A model generated the notes under the pieces. The model saw only the letters and a list, made by a program, of their open reading frames with translations, searched no databases and had not been told where the DNA came from. Positions 45,322 through 57,968 of a stretch of DNA of 64,000 nt are shown one piece after another. The stretch covers positions 4,774,001-4,838,000 of the forward strand of contig NC_049565.1 of NCBI RefSeq assembly GCF_013368755.1, given 5' to 3'. The position numbers were made by a program, and so were the translations under genes. The first letter of the stretch is position 1. Each line of letters starts with the position of its first letter. Source of the DNA: Talaromyces rugulosus (Eukaryota; Ascomycota; Eurotiomycetes; Eurotiales; Trichocomaceae).

Positions 45322-47898
45322 TGTTCGATTAACGCTCCTGATTGTTTTTTTACCACAATCAGGACCGTGTCCTTATCGGGAACTGCAATGAAGCTGCTGC
45401 AACGTGACCGTCCACATTGGATGGCACAAATCTGCCGCCATCACCTAAATCGTCTATTTGACAAGAAGCCGTCTGCGATGGTGATGTTGAAGTCGGCGAG
45501 AAGTTGTCGTGGGCCAAAAAACGGTGCGGCTTGATTTAGTCCGCCACTGATGACTAAGATAATACCAGCCACATACATCTCAGCCACAGATATTGCCTTT
45601 TTAGGAAATTTGCCTGACACAATCAGATTAGTATCTTGATAAGACCATATGAGATGATCTGCTGCCTTTCCTAAAAAGCCACAATTTCTCCTCCTTCACG
45701 TAAGCACATCCTTCATCCTCTCAACTAGGGTGCCTCCAGATGTCGACACGCGAGATATCAGTTGACATCTATACATTGATGTAACCGTGCTGCAAGTTAC
45801 ACACACAAACCCTATTTATATAAAGATCAATTGTCATGGTTTCTGGATATAAGAGCTGGCCAATATTCTAGTGTCTTTTTGGTTAGTAGTTGTTAGTAGC
45901 TAGCATGGTAAGAATAGTATCACAAAACGAGTGGTGCGTGCTGTAAAAAATTTAATTCCGGACGAAAAAGGCCGGGCGAGGAGTTACTGGCTCGAAACAA
46001 CTTGAGAAAACAACAGAGAGGCTAGCATGCACCGCCATTCCTACAGTTCATGCAGACTAATATTAAACTTTGACGCCAATTGATCACGTATAGACAGGAA
46101 TTGTGCATGACGTGGTTCCGCTCGCATAGGATTCTTTTAAGGCATAGTCAAAGCCCCCAGTAAGCTGGTTTACGGGCTAGCGTTTGCAAGAAGGCCGCCG
46201 CGGATCTAGGACTCCGATTTTAGCGTTTAAATACGGCGTACGTACGGAAACTTACTCCGTAGTAAAGAACTTACTATTAACTATTATGTAGTGGCAGCTG
46301 CAATGTAGGACCCGTTTTGGCCCGGCGCAAGTTGACCGACATACAACGGCGATCTGCGGTGGAAGCTAAAAATGACCCTGGGCTTACATCTCAACTTCCT
46401 AATACTTCGAACAATGCCTGTACGGAACATTAGAAATAATTGCGCATGTAACCGTATTGGGTATACTTTGTGCGGCCTGAGGGATGAACTACCGGTACGG
46501 TGAATGCGTTAATGGTCCAACGGAACATTGAAGCAAATAGACTAAAATATCATATTGTTCTTTCTAAGAGGCTATTCTTACTACTTACATGACTTAAAAT
46601 AGGCAACACTTTGCGAGATGTGGTATATTCATCAGTCAATGTTACACAGCATTTAGTTTATATCAAACCAGAGTGGGTGGCACTGAATCCTTCCGTTTCA
46701 CCGGAGGATCGACGTTGTGAGACGAAGGAATCGCCTTCGGAATCACCTTCGAAACCGCGTATTGATTAGCGTATAGCCAAATATTGCATCCCCACGCCGA
46801 GGCTGTTTCACGACTCGGCCAATTATTCACATACAATGCCAAGGGAGCATCAATAATCGGTTCTCGGCAACAAAAAGTAAAATGTACCGTATGTAGCTGT
46901 TACGTACTCCGACTGGTACGTATATTAGTTTAATGCTGGAAAGCTAACAGGCACTAACAAAGTACAGGAAATCTCAGCAATACGAGGACGGGGCAAAGAG
47001 TTTTGATTCCCAGAGAAGATTGGCACAAAGTCTGTTATCCAGGTAACTTGTTGAAATCTTCCTGTTTTCGCAATTCCTCTCTTATAACGAGGTACCAAGG
47101 GTTACTTGTAGCGTAGAATCATACTTTAGATAAGGGATAGCGTTTCTTGGAGATCTTCTTCTAGCCTTCGCTAGATCCTTTTTTAAACTTTGTGGTATCA
47201 TTCTAAATCTATAAGATCTGACGGTCCGTGAAAATCTTAATTTCAAATTTATTATTTTTATTTTCTTTAATATTTAAATGTGCCAGAAGGGTCTGTCGAT
47301 GTTATTGATCGATGTATATATGGACGCCCAAATACGAGTAACCCTTTGTCGACATTGATCAAGTAAGCAGCATTTTAAGCTTGAGGACCTCTTATATAAT
47401 CGTTTATAGCTAGGGGTTACTATAAATCCGTGAGCTGCAGCTGTAACAAATTCATCTTTTCAGTTTCTCTTTCTCATGTAATAATAAGCTACACGAGCTC
47501 TAGACCGTGTCATACCACTTTCTGCTTACATCTCGTATCATTCCATAACTGGCAAACAATTGGAATAGCCCCTAGGGCTAGTGTATACCTTTCTTTTCAA
47601 GCTAAGAAATCCCCGCAGAATACTGATAACTCCGCTATTGATCTGAGTAAGCTCGTAATGTAAGCCATTCTTTTTCCTAATATTGTTTCCAACATCATGC
47701 ATCAAGTGGAGAGATCTCCTGGTCAAGGCTTGCAAATATTTGCACTAAGGTTGACTGTTTTGTTCTTAAATTGAATACTTTCCCTGTCCTCAACACTAAT
47801 AAAGGAACTTTGGTTTGAAATACACGAAATCCTCAATTTAACCCATAAAGGCTTTTTTTTTTTTTCAACCTGAGAGTTACAGTAATCAAACCTTCGTC
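45322..47898. other. 2.6-kb gene-free divergent spacer
   Basis: The spacer between the Zn2Cys6 gene and the P450 gene is AT-rich, especially 47200-47450. It has many short frames, none with domain-like content. A perfect 12-bp inverted repeat (CTTTTTAGGAAA at 45597-45608 and TTTCCTAAAAAG at 45667-45678) lies near the regulator. The size is large for this window. It could hide a degraded gene or mobile element, but I cannot identify one. Confidence 0.4.
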
Positions 47899-49795
47899 AT
47901 GGCTCAAGGCTTGGTTCAGTCCCTCCTGAGTCCAGATAGCCAAAATGTCCCATTCACTTGGATCATCGGGCTGGGCTTGATAATTATTTTCTTGTTCATT
48001 CGTATCCGTGATCCGCTAAAAAACATCCCAGGTCCATTCTGGGCTAGATGGACTCCTTGGTGGAATGTTTACTATGCTCGCAAGGGAAACATGCATCGGA
48101 ATATGATGGCCATGCACAAGAAGTATGGAACGTTGGTCAGAACTGCACCCAATGAAGTCAGCACAGCAAACCCGGATGCGCTCACTATCATCTATGGTTA
48201 GTGGTTTGGAGATAGACATAGAGAAATATTCTAATGACTTTAGGCGCTGGAACCGCGTTTCGCAAAAGCGACTGGTACAGTGTCTGGCAGGGCACCCGCA
48301 AGTGGGATTTGTTCTCTGAACGAAGCGAAGAAATCCACCGAAACCAAAGACGCCTCGTTAGCAATATTTATTCCCTATCCAATATGAAGAAGCTGGAGCC
48401 ATATGTCAACAAAGCGGTTTCAACTTTCATCAACAAGATGTCCGAGATGAAAGATCAACAAATTAATATGAGTTACTGGATCCAGCTATTTGGTTTTGGT
48501 GGGTCATTTCTCGCAATCACCTCTATAAGTAGTCGGGATCAAAATTTAACCAAGCCTAGATGTCATCGGAGAAGTGACATTTTCCAAGCAGTTCGGCTTC
48601 ATGGAATCCGGCAAGGATGATGGTGCATTCAGCATGATTGACAACTCTCTGCGATCTGCAGCTTGGTCCGGCTATGTACCCTGGCTGTACTGGATTAATG
48701 CCAAACTCACTCCCATTATTGGAAATCACCTGGCTGTTACTGCTCGCCAAGGCAGCCTATTGACAATGGCCGCCAAATCAATTTCCGAGCGCAAGGAGCG
48801 CGGTAGCGCCCACGCAGACATTCTCGGACAGTTGTTTGATATCCAAAAGGAAAAGCCTATTTTGGACGACATTTCCGTCACCTCTATGGTAGCCAGCAAC
48901 ATTTTTGCAGGCAGTGATTCAACTGCTATTTCTATTTCGTCGGTCGTCTATTACGTGATTAAGAGCGCCGAAAGCAAGAGGAAGCTTCTGGCGGAGGTAG
49001 ATGCGACTGCAAAAGAAAACAATCTTGAACATGGAGGTATTTTCAATTTGGAAATGGCCAACAGTATGCCGTACCTACAGGCAGTCATGTGGGAAGCAAT
49101 GCGCCTTCACCCTGCGATTGGTATGAATCTCGGACGACGAGTTCCCGAGGGAGGTGTCACTATTGACGGTCAATATTTCCCTGGCGGAGTAAGACTTATC
49201 TCCCTTCTTGTTGATAGGCGGTGCCCCATACTGACGTGAAGCAGATGAACCTGAGTATTAACGGATGGGTAATCAATCGAGACAAGAAGACCTTTGGCGA
49301 GGATGCGGACGAATTCCGCCCAGAGCGCTGGATGGAAGACGCCGAGCGCGTAGGCCAGATGAGTACGCTTGATAGGACTGCCTCGTAAACCTTGGTCTTT
49401 TTCTTCTTACACTGCATAGGACGTATCTTTTTCAGCTTTGGTGCCGGATCACGGTACTGCCTTGGAAGAAGTACTATATCCCCCATTTTTGAATACTACC
49501 GAGCATGACTGACAATGAAACTCTAGATATTGCATGGCTTGAGATGTCCAAGGTGAGTATTGCACACTTAAATATTTCTGAATCATAACTGACTGTTTAG
49601 CTTGTTCCAACCCTTTTCCACAACTTTGACATTGACCTTGTCGACCCGAGCACAACCATGAAGGAGCGCACTATGTAAGGAAACTGTTTCACGAGAAAAA
49701 GAATGATATACTAATTACAATCATCTAGCTCGTTTGTCAAAGTCGACCACCTCTTGGTGACGATGAAGGCAAGAAACAAGGCAGCAACAAACTAG
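47899..49795 (+). CDS. Cytochrome P450 monooxygenase
   Basis: Exons are 47899-48196, 48244-48498, 48560-49188, 49245-49362, 49420-49470, 49527-49552, 49601-49674 and 49729-49795, giving 505 aa. A membrane anchor (WIIGLGLIIIFLFIRI) is followed by the Pro-rich hinge NIPGPFWARW. The I-helix reads ASNIFAGSDSTAIS, the K-helix ExxR is EAMR, and the PERF-like motif is FRPERW. The heme loop FSFGAGSRYCLGR has the ligand Cys at about residue 447. All key elements are present, so it should be active at the ER membrane with a reductase partner. The sequence looks like the pisatin-demethylase-like or secondary-metabolite group of fungal P450s. The substrate is unknown. The divergent Zn2Cys6 gene is the nearest possible regulator. 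Confidence 0.92.
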
Positions 49796-52562
49796 TGTGA
49801 TCCATTGCCACTCTATGCTTACTAGCTAAGCAGTTTCTGCAAGTGGAAATATGCCACTCACTTTTTTTTACGTACGATAATAGACATATGACCATTGGCT
49901 CTTCATTATTAACGCACTGGCTCTGAAAAAATTAAGACTTTTTATTTGAAGTTCCTACATAACTAATTCATGTGATTCCTAAATAACCCGGGTATGGAAA
50001 ATACAAAATCGGCTGATTAGCTGCATCCCTGCTCCTTGCAACATGCACAGTTCGTGAGACACCAAGATGTTAAGATCTTACGGCACGGCTAGGCTGTCAC
50101 ACACACTAGTACTGGTCAGCACTATTATGCTGATCCTGGTGACATATGTCGGCTTTAAAAAATAAGACCAACAAAACTGAAAAGCCCCGGTGGTTGATCA
50201 CTGGTCATAAAATCTTCCATTTGGTTTCCCTGTGCCAGTGTCGTACGTACGGAAAGTACATACGTGGATGATTCTAATGGTGGATCTCGACTCTGTACTA
50301 GTACTCTGTGGTAAGCAGTACGTAGTTGCGGAATACCATATGAAACCACCAGGAACGACAACAAGAACTACCGGCCATAAGACATCTGGACTCTAGTGCT
50401 CGTTTTGAGTATCTCCGAACACAATTAATATAGACCGCCGGGTCTCCAGTTATTCGTATTCGTAATGTCAAAAATTTTATACGTCGTATTTCGGCCAGGC
50501 CTAGACTAAACGCCGATCGCTCTTCGTATCCGTAACATTTACAAAACCAAACCTTAAACATGCCCCAAAGCCACAATATGTATAGTATTATCGTTTTATC
50601 TAACAATATCTACTAGGTCTGTAAGACTAGGCTGTGTAATAGCGGGGTCTGGGGACTGTCGTTATGCATCCGAGTGCTCCGTAATTGTACTGATAAGCTG
50701 GGGAGCCTGTGGAACCTTGTACTACGTACGTAGTACTCTCTTCATTAATAATATTCCTCCCATTATTAAGCGCAATACTTCGTAATTCGTCATTTAAAGC
50801 TAATAAAGGATCTACCACGTCCCTCTCGCTCAGCGAGTCGGGGATCTCGTGTTGCGGAGTGCCTTTTCTAGCTAGGGGACGTGTGATTTTCACATTACGG
50901 TGTATTACATTACGTATTACGATCCTTATACGTAGTTACTTGGGAATTTAACCCGAAAGACTAATACTTTCCTCTCGATCTTCCTTCTATTTTCATCATT
51001 GACTTTTCTCTAACAGCCTGAAACCCCCTGACTATGACTTATTAATGCTTCGGATCTGGCGGTCCTTTCAGATGCAGGAACCTCCGAATCCATGAGAGGA
51101 TGGCTCTTTCACTATATAAAAGAAGATAACCTGGCTATGTTGTTTTAATAGCGTTATTAGCCATGTCAACCCTTTGCTGACATCGTTTTAGCCCCCGTCT
51201 CCCCACGATCAGGGGTATCCGACCTGTCTAGGTTATTTTAATAACGTTATTAGCCATGCCAACCCTCCACTATGTTCTAGGTCGTTTGCTCTAGAGTATT
51301 AGGGGCCAGCATCATATCCAAGGGAAACAACACTGCCAGCACAGGAAGCTCTCTCAATGAAGGTACATGTATCTTGGTAAACACTTTTATTTTTCCATTC
51401 ATGGAGGGCTTACATACATGTATCATTGATTTTATCAGTTCCTTTCCATTTTGAAAATATTGAGTGCTCAATGTTCTCTAGAGTCGTTGGCGACACCATT
51501 GGTACTTTCAACCCTTAGAAAAGTCACGTCTAGTCGAAAACTGATGATGGCTTTCCGCAACATGGAAAGTATCAAGTCATTGTTTTCTCTTACCCTCCGG
51601 AATAAGGTATTTGATCTGGCCTGCAATACTGCCTACATTAGCACACTGGGCCGCGATGGATTCTCGGTCTAAACACCAAGCCTTCAGTAAATCTGCTCCT
51701 AATGCATTTTCGCGGAGAATTAGCCCCCTGCAAAGAATTTTCTTAAACCCTAGATTTGGTCACCATGTCGTCAAAGCGAGCCATTCACGGGACGGGAGGG
51801 CCGAACCTTAATGTTTTAATTGCTTTGATTCTGTTCTAGAATGCACACGTACATATTCTGTACTTGGACTACACGTGTTCCAGATAGAAGAACAATACGG
51901 ACTCCAGATGTGATCATACGACCAATTTATAGTGGTATATGTAGTTACACTATATGCATACTCACGCGCCAGTGCTGTGATATAATTTTCAATTGATCGA
52001 GACTCTATACCACTGATCTTAGGGAATATATAAAACCCAATCAATATATATACTAAATAACAATGTTGAGCGTAGAAAATAATAAAATATCTATATGAGA
52101 ATGTTGAATATTCAATATTCATGTGATAGTTGTCCTGCATTCAGCGTGGCGATGGTGGCGGTCTTTTGGTGTGGAGTACGAGCTGGCCCTTCCATTGGCC
52201 CATGTATTCAGCTAGTACTAATCGGGACTCACTAAGCCAGTCACCTGCCGGCTGAGATAAGAAGGTTGTTTGCATCAGCCAAGCCACAATCCTCGATACT
52301 CAGCCTCCTTGTCCTTGTCCTCGACTGGAAACCGGTCTCTTTCCTCGGTACACCAAATTCTCTGGTGTGTTGGTTTGATCTGCAAAATTCGCTTCTCGTC
52401 CGATCGTGCACAAAAGATAGATCGCGGTGGTGAAAGAGCGCTCTGCCGCATCCCGATTTTCCGTCGCGACTATCGACAACAACAACTCGACCCCCTCCAA
52501 TCGACAATAATGAACTGAGCAAGGAGGTGGCTTTCCTTGCTTAGACATTATTTTCCACGGCC
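49796..52562. other. 2.8-kb gene-free region with an imperfect direct repeat
   Basis: The spacer between the P450 and the BTB-like gene has only short frames (up to about 90 codons) without recognisable domains. A 45-bp unit at 51129-51173 recurs at 51222-51266 with five differences. The region may contain remnants of a gene or element, but none can be named. Confidence 0.4.
51129..51266. repeat. Imperfect 45-bp direct repeat (two copies)
   Basis: Copies at 51129-51173 and 51222-51266 start 93 bp apart and match at 40 of 45 positions. Both contain CGTTATTAGCCATG and end CAACCCT. Three of the five differences are transitions. Confidence 0.8.
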
Positions 52563-54233
52563 ATGGTTTCGTACCCCGAAAAAGTTGATCACTCCGCTCC
52601 TCCTCCTCCACCAACCTCGAGTACGTCGCGTCTGTCGCAGTCCGGTCGCCGGCACCGACACGGTCGTTCTCACCATGGCGGTTCATCCTATCAACCGCAA
52701 AACGATTTCCCTATTTTTGCCCACACTGGCGACGTTGAAATAGTCATTTCTGCCAATCGCCAGGTGCAGCGCTACCTACTACATCGTTTAATCTTGTCCC
52801 AATGCTCGGGGTTTTTCGAAGCAGGCACAAGCGAGGAATGGTCGCCAATTCAAACGCAGAAGGATATCCCCGGCGTTATTGATTCGGACCCAAGCCTACA
52901 GAGCGTGCCAGAGGATGGATCGTCTATTTTGTCCGGGAGGGGCAGCAGTCTACATGGCGCTCCAGCACCACCAAAGCAGAGATGGCGATATGAGTTGGAT
53001 TGGCAGCATAGAGAGGAGGATGAGGAGCCTATTCTAGTACAAAAGGTGTGTTTCTGATCATTAGTACCGCAGAAGATGTCCTTGCTAAGATTGGAAAAGC
53101 CTCCTACGTCTGAGCCCATGCTCGCCGGAACAAACTTTGCGCATCCTCCACCTCAGTCAATAACGAAACCTACAGCACCGCGGGCGGGCTTCTTTCGATC
53201 GGTCGTTAATCTAACAGCCATGCACTCTACCGTACATATGCCTTCCAGTGGCGGCGTTCCAGATGCTGAAATGGACCCCCTCCTCCGCGACTATGATAAC
53301 CTTTTCCGAATCTTCTACAATTTCACTCCGATCCTAAACAGTGTGAACATTGCAACTGCATACGCCGAATCGAAGTCTCTTCTCAATTTAGCAGACATGT
53401 ACGATGCGCTTCCGGTGGTTGGGTCGCGTGTCGATCACCACCTGCTGCGGTTTTCCTCTCGACTATTCAAGCAAATCGCTAAATATCCGCCCAGCTACCT
53501 AAAACTGGGCTACTTGGCTCACAGCCGAGTCATATTTTCCGAAGCTCTAATTCATGTGGTTGGACAATGGCCTGCAGCACAGACTCAGTTACGGAACGCC
53601 TCCTTTTCGCCTCTACCCAACTCCGTCTTGGAATTGATCGAAGACAAGGTGGATGATCTCGAAGATCTGAAAGCCCGAGTTGATGCCAAGCTCTTCCGCC
53701 TCACATTAACGACCTCACGGGGTGAGAGAGTGAGCCCGTCTAATGCATACCTGGACTGGCTTGCTGTTTCTCTTTTCCGACAGTGGTTCGTCGAGAATAC
53801 AACCCCTCCGCCGGCGCCGATATTGAAAAACACCTCCAGTGGTGCTGCGTCAAGCAACGGTGCTTCTTCGCGACACTCGCCCGGAACGGCTGTTCCCTCA
53901 GGCCGTGTCTATCGACTGATTGGTTCATCATCGTCGGAAGCATATCTGCCACGCGACGAGCTGAAACGGTTTCTCAAACTACGGGCATCGTCTTCGGCAG
54001 AGCCTCTTTATACTCGTGACGGGTTCAAGCGCTTCGAACGCAAGATGGATGAAATCAAACGTCTCGCGAGAGAGATCGTCAAGCCACTGATGCGGAACTT
54101 TCTTGAGCTGGATCTCAAAGGGAGCGACGGCGGTGGAGGATCGGGAGGAAGCGGTGTTGGCGACGGCGGCATTGGAGGATTGCCCTATCTAACCTGCACC
54201 AGGGTGGAAGAAGTCGACCTCCCGTGGAGGTGA
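52563..54233 (+). CDS. BTB/POZ-like conserved fungal protein
   Basis: Exons are 52563-53045 and 53100-54233, giving 538 aa from MVSYPEKVDHSAPPP. After a Pro/Ser/His-rich start comes FAHTGDVEIVISANRQVQRYLLHRLILSQCSGFFEAG, which has the order of a BTB fold. It is interrupted by a disordered insert and continues with FRIFYNFTPILNSVNIATAYAESKSLLNLADMYDALPVV. Such proteins usually act as adaptors or transcription cofactors. The C-terminus ends in a Gly-rich stretch and EEVDLPWR. The intron is best placed at 53046-53099 (54 bp, with a CTAAG branch-like site 10-14 nt before the acceptor). The nearer AG would leave an implausible 27-bp intron. Confidence 0.75.
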
Positions 54234-54578
54234 AAGTGAAGATGGAATATCGCTTTAATATGCACCCATGCGTTGAACGCCTCTTTTTTCTCTTTTTTTT
54301 TATTTGGTCTACGGGTTGGACCATGCATCGATTCCCTTTTTCTGGCGTCTGAAAGTATTATGACTGATGAGAAGATGATATCCTGATCGCAAGTATTATG
54401 AAGTTGATATGAGTTTTTATATCTCTCTTGTGTACGAGGAGGAAGTACAAGCACGAAAGTCATGACATCCTTTATTTATTCGATATTACATCTATACCCT
54501 TAAACGCAGGTGTTTTTAGCATAACATGAGATTTCCATAAGTGCTACCTAATAAATACCGTTGAATAATCATAACCTA

Positions 54579-56390
54579 CTAATAAACATACCGGAAATTG
54601 ACATTTTCCCTATCCGTACGATCCTCAAAGGCATGCACCATATTCGGATCCCAGGCCTCGGGCATGTCGGTCCGCAGCAGCGCATCCTTCTTTGCATTCT
54701 CCCGTTTAAGCCACCATCTGAGGAAGAAGATAGCAATAAGCATGAGGGAATAGCACACTAAATGTACGCTAAACGCGATAAAGTATCGCGGGGCATCTCT
54801 TTTCAAAAACACCTGCGGGCCCACGGCGTTGCCAGCAGCCCAGGCGATGAATGTGGCAGCAACCACCGTGGCCTTCTTCGTTTGGCCGGCGATATTGCGC
54901 GAGACCATGCTCAGGGTTAGGGTCTGGGCGGACCAGAATGAAACGGTAAGATAGTAGCTGATCAGCATACCGACTTGGGTGGATTTGTTGCGATTGACGA
55001 CGGTCATAAGAACAATGGTGCCGGCAAAGGATCTATATTGAAATGTTTGTCAGTGGAAATGTGCCAGTAGGAATTAGCGATAAATTCATAATGGGGCTTA
55101 CGGGATCAAATATATGGCCATGACGAGAAGGTTTTGTCCAGTTCGGTTGACGATCCAGGTTGAGGTTAGAAGCACAATGATAATATAAAACCCGAGCACC
55201 ATGGCAAGCAGCTGAGTTTGCAAAACGGTGAAATTTAACGACGTGATAATGAGGTTTGCGAATGCGCCCAAACCGCTAGTTGGCAAGGTAGTGAATACCT
55301 GAATAGCGCAATAACACCAAGTTTGCGGGTCGAGAAGCGCCTCCTTGAGTTGATAAGCGCGGAATTGCTTATTCTGTAGACCAGTTTGATTGCTTCGGAC
55401 GCGCTCGACCATGAGGTGTTTCTCTTCCTCTGTGAAGCACTTGGCGCGCATTGGCGAGTCGGGCATTACAATTATGAGGACGATGCCGTAGAGAACTGAT
55501 ATGCAGCCGTAGGCCAGGAAAATGGCTTGCCACGATTTGAGAGACTTGTCTCTCCCAATAAGGCTAAAGCAGTATGCAAGAAGACCTCCTACAACCTGCT
55601 GCGCACCGTTCATCATGTACCTAACATGATCACGTTAGGTTCTGCACAGCTCCTTCGTTGTCAAAGGGGAACATACCAGTACGACACTCTCGCGGCCTGC
55701 TCTTCACGTTTGTACCACATACCCGACAAAATGACAAAAGACGGCTGACAGCAGGCCTCAAAAATACCAAGCAGAGTTCGAACGGTAACCAGTCCGACAA
55801 AGTTGTGGCAAGCCGCATGACATGCAAGCACAATTCCCCAGCAAATGACGTTGAAGCCAAGGTATTTTGCAATCGGCACTCTCTGGATAACCCAGTTTGT
55901 TGGGTATTCAACAATCAAGACGGCGATGTAGATGCAAGTGGTAAGCCATGAGTACTTGGATTATCAGCCAGTAAGCAATGCAAATGATGTATGTGTATGT
56001 GTATGTGTGACCAACCTGTTGACCAACCAGACCCGTATCCTCTGGCAAGTACATGATGGATGTAAATGCCAAAGTTCCCTTGTCAATAGCCTGGAGGAAA
56101 TACGTCATGATCATAAACGACAAAACACGGCGATCAATCTTTCTCAGAAGCTTTTTGCTGGTCTCGGAGTCGACTTCGATGTGGCCGGCGGCGGCATATT
56201 GCTGGACCTCCTTGTCAACGCGCGACAGATCGATGTTATTCTTTTCAATTGCATCGTCGGCGTCTGGAGACAGCACCCTCTCAATGTGGGATGTTTCTTT
56301 GTCGTTGCGCTTAACAAGGTCGGGCGCAACAGAGGTCAGGGGTTGAGAGCCCGTGAACTCGATGGTATCGGATGTGTTGTGTTCTGCCAT
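54579..56390 (-). CDS. MFS permease, anion:cation symporter (Dal5/Tna1-like) family
   Basis: Minus-strand exons are 56390-56016, 55954-55677, 55620-55102 and 55032-54579, giving 541 aa. A soluble N-terminus of about 85 residues precedes the first membrane helix, which ends DKGTLAFTSIMYLPEDTGL. Further marks are EYPTNWVIQRVP, GIFEACCQPSFVILSGMWYKREEQ and MPDSPMRAKCFTEEEKHLMVERVR, the central-loop signature of allantoate/nicotinate-type permeases. Twelve helices are expected in the plasma membrane. Its start faces the GH105 gene across 468 bp, and fungal members of this family can carry sugar acids. I infer import of pectin-derived unsaturated oligosaccharides or uronates for that enzyme. Allantoate is an alternative, since allantoicase lies 5 kb away. 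Confidence 0.9.
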
Positions 56391-56858
56391 GGCTGTAGGT
56401 TAAGCATAGTACAAGTCGAAGAGGTAGGCGATAGAGTCGTCCGATGATGGTGCTACATAATCGGATATAAAGCACCAAGAACGAGAGAGCCTGAGAAAAG
56501 GCCCTGGGGGCGAGGGCCAGTCCCTTCGGCCATCACTACCCCGGACTCAACGACAACACGCGGCAATTTAGCCAGAACACCAGCTCACATAGTGCCTCAG
56601 TAAGCCAGACGACTTGCATAGCAGGTTGGAAGGGCGCATCCACTGTCTATTATTGGCGGAAATATCATGGCCGTAAGTCCGGCCGGAGAGAAAGTAGAGG
56701 AGAACAGAGCCGGCTTGGCATGCGGGGGACGGCCGGGGTAGGCGTGCGGGGAGGGCAAGTCGGCGGGCAATGGCCCGAGACATGGTGCACATCTATATCA
56801 ACATTCTGCCAGTATATTCACCTCACACTCTGATATCTACCTATTACCTCTCTTAGCC
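56391..56858. promoter_or_regulatory. Divergent promoter of permease and GH105 hydrolase
   Basis: This spacer of 468 bp lies between two start codons. It contains the palindrome TCCGGCCGGA at 56678-56687 and a further CGGCCGG at 56729-56735, either of which could bind a shared Zn2Cys6 factor. No copy of the CGGAAWTRCCG motif of the 20-28 kb cluster was seen. Confidence 0.5.
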
Positions 56859-57968
56859 ATGGTATCTACTAGGCCACAGGCCGCCGACGTCCACAAGGCG
56901 ATCAGGCTGTTGATTGACAACCTCATCAACATCAAAGACGAGTCCGGCAAGTTTCTCCTGCGCCTCGATGATGGGCGGGTCATCGACACAAAGTGTTGGG
57001 CAGGCTGGGAATGGACGCATGGCATCGGGCTGTACGGGGTCTGGAAGTACTACGAAATGACAGGAGACGAATCGCTATTGAAGATCATTGAGGACTGGTT
57101 CGCCGCTAGGTTCGCCGAGGGAGGCACAACCAAGAATATCAACACAATGGCTGTCTTCCTCACACTCGCCTATGTGTACGAGAAGACTGGAAACGTCACT
57201 TATCTCCCTTGGCTTGATACCTGGGCAGAATGGGCTATGTACGATCTGCAGCGGACCGAATACGGTGGCATGCAACATGCAACATATGTCACGGATAATC
57301 ACCAACAGCTATGGGACGACACTTTGATGATGACGGTATTGCCGTTGGCCAAGATTGGCAAGTTGCTGGGACGACCAGAATATATTGCGGAAGCGAAAAA
57401 GCAGTTTCTCATACATATTCAATACCTGTTCGACCCTCAATCGGGGCTCTTCTTCCACGGATGGACCTTTGAAGACGGGGGACATAATTTCGCCAAGGCC
57501 CGATGGGCGCGAGGAAATAGCTGGTTGACCATTGTGATACCTGAAATCCTCGAGCTGCTCGAATTTGACGCCAGTGATCCGATCCGATGGCACTTGATTA
57601 ATACTTTAGAAGCGCAATGCTCGGCCTTGAAGAAATATCAAGACCCGTCCGGCTATTGGCATACATTAATTGATCACGCAGACCAGGGATCATATGTTGA
57701 AGCCTCTGCCACGGCGGGGTTTGCGTTCGGAATACTTAAATCCCAGCGCAAGCGATATATAAATAATCAGTACCGCCAAGTTGCCGAGAAGGCGATAGGC
57801 GCTGTCTTGGGGTCGATTGACCAGCATGGCGAGCTCCAAAATACTAGTTTTGGAACACCAATGGGTGATACCTTGGACTTTTACCGTGAAATACCGATTA
57901 CATCCATGCCTTATGGACAGGCAATGGCTATGATGGCGTTGGTTGAGTATCTGAGGACTTATATTTGA
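56859..57968 (+). CDS. GH105 unsaturated rhamnogalacturonyl/uronyl hydrolase, intracellular
   Basis: This intronless gene encodes 369 aa. It has no signal peptide, so the enzyme should be cytosolic. GH105 (YteR-like) marks include CWAGWEWTHGIGLYG, the WDDTLMMTV motif with the catalytic Asp near residue 153, HGWTFEDGGHNFAKARWARGNSW, and the late GSYVEASATAGFAFG. The length agrees with the family's (alpha/alpha)6 barrel. These enzymes hydrate the double bond of unsaturated uronic acids left by pectate or rhamnogalacturonan lyases, releasing rhamnose or neutral sugars plus a keto-uronate. The divergent permease next door would provide uptake. The 3' end converges with the b561 gene, with about 150 bp between stops. 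Confidence 0.93.
   Translation: MVSTRPQAADVHKAIRLLIDNLINIKDESGKFLLRLDDGRVIDTKCWAGWEWTHGIGLYGVWKYYEMTGDESLLKIIEDWFAARFAEGGTTKNINTMAVFLTLAYVYEKTGNVTYLPWLDTWAEWAMYDLQRTEYGGMQHATYVTDNHQQLWDDTLMMTVLPLAKIGKLLGRPEYIAEAKKQFLIHIQYLFDPQSGLFFHGWTFEDGGHNFAKARWARGNSWLTIVIPEILELLEFDASDPIRWHLINTLEAQCSALKKYQDPSGYWHTLIDHADQGSYVEASATAGFAFGILKSQRKRYINNQYRQVAEKAIGAVLGSIDQHGELQNTSFGTPMGDTLDFYREIPITSMPYGQAMAMMALVEYLRTYI

Noticed and set aside
49189..49217. Short intron in the P450 ending at the first AG after the donor
   Set aside because: It would be only about 29 bp and would insert about ten residues in a conserved region. The acceptor at 49243-49244 gives a normal 56-bp intron.
53046..53072. 27-bp intron in the BTB-like gene
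   Set aside because: It is too short for a fungal intron. The acceptor at 53098-53099 gives a 54-bp intron with a branch-like site and the same frame.
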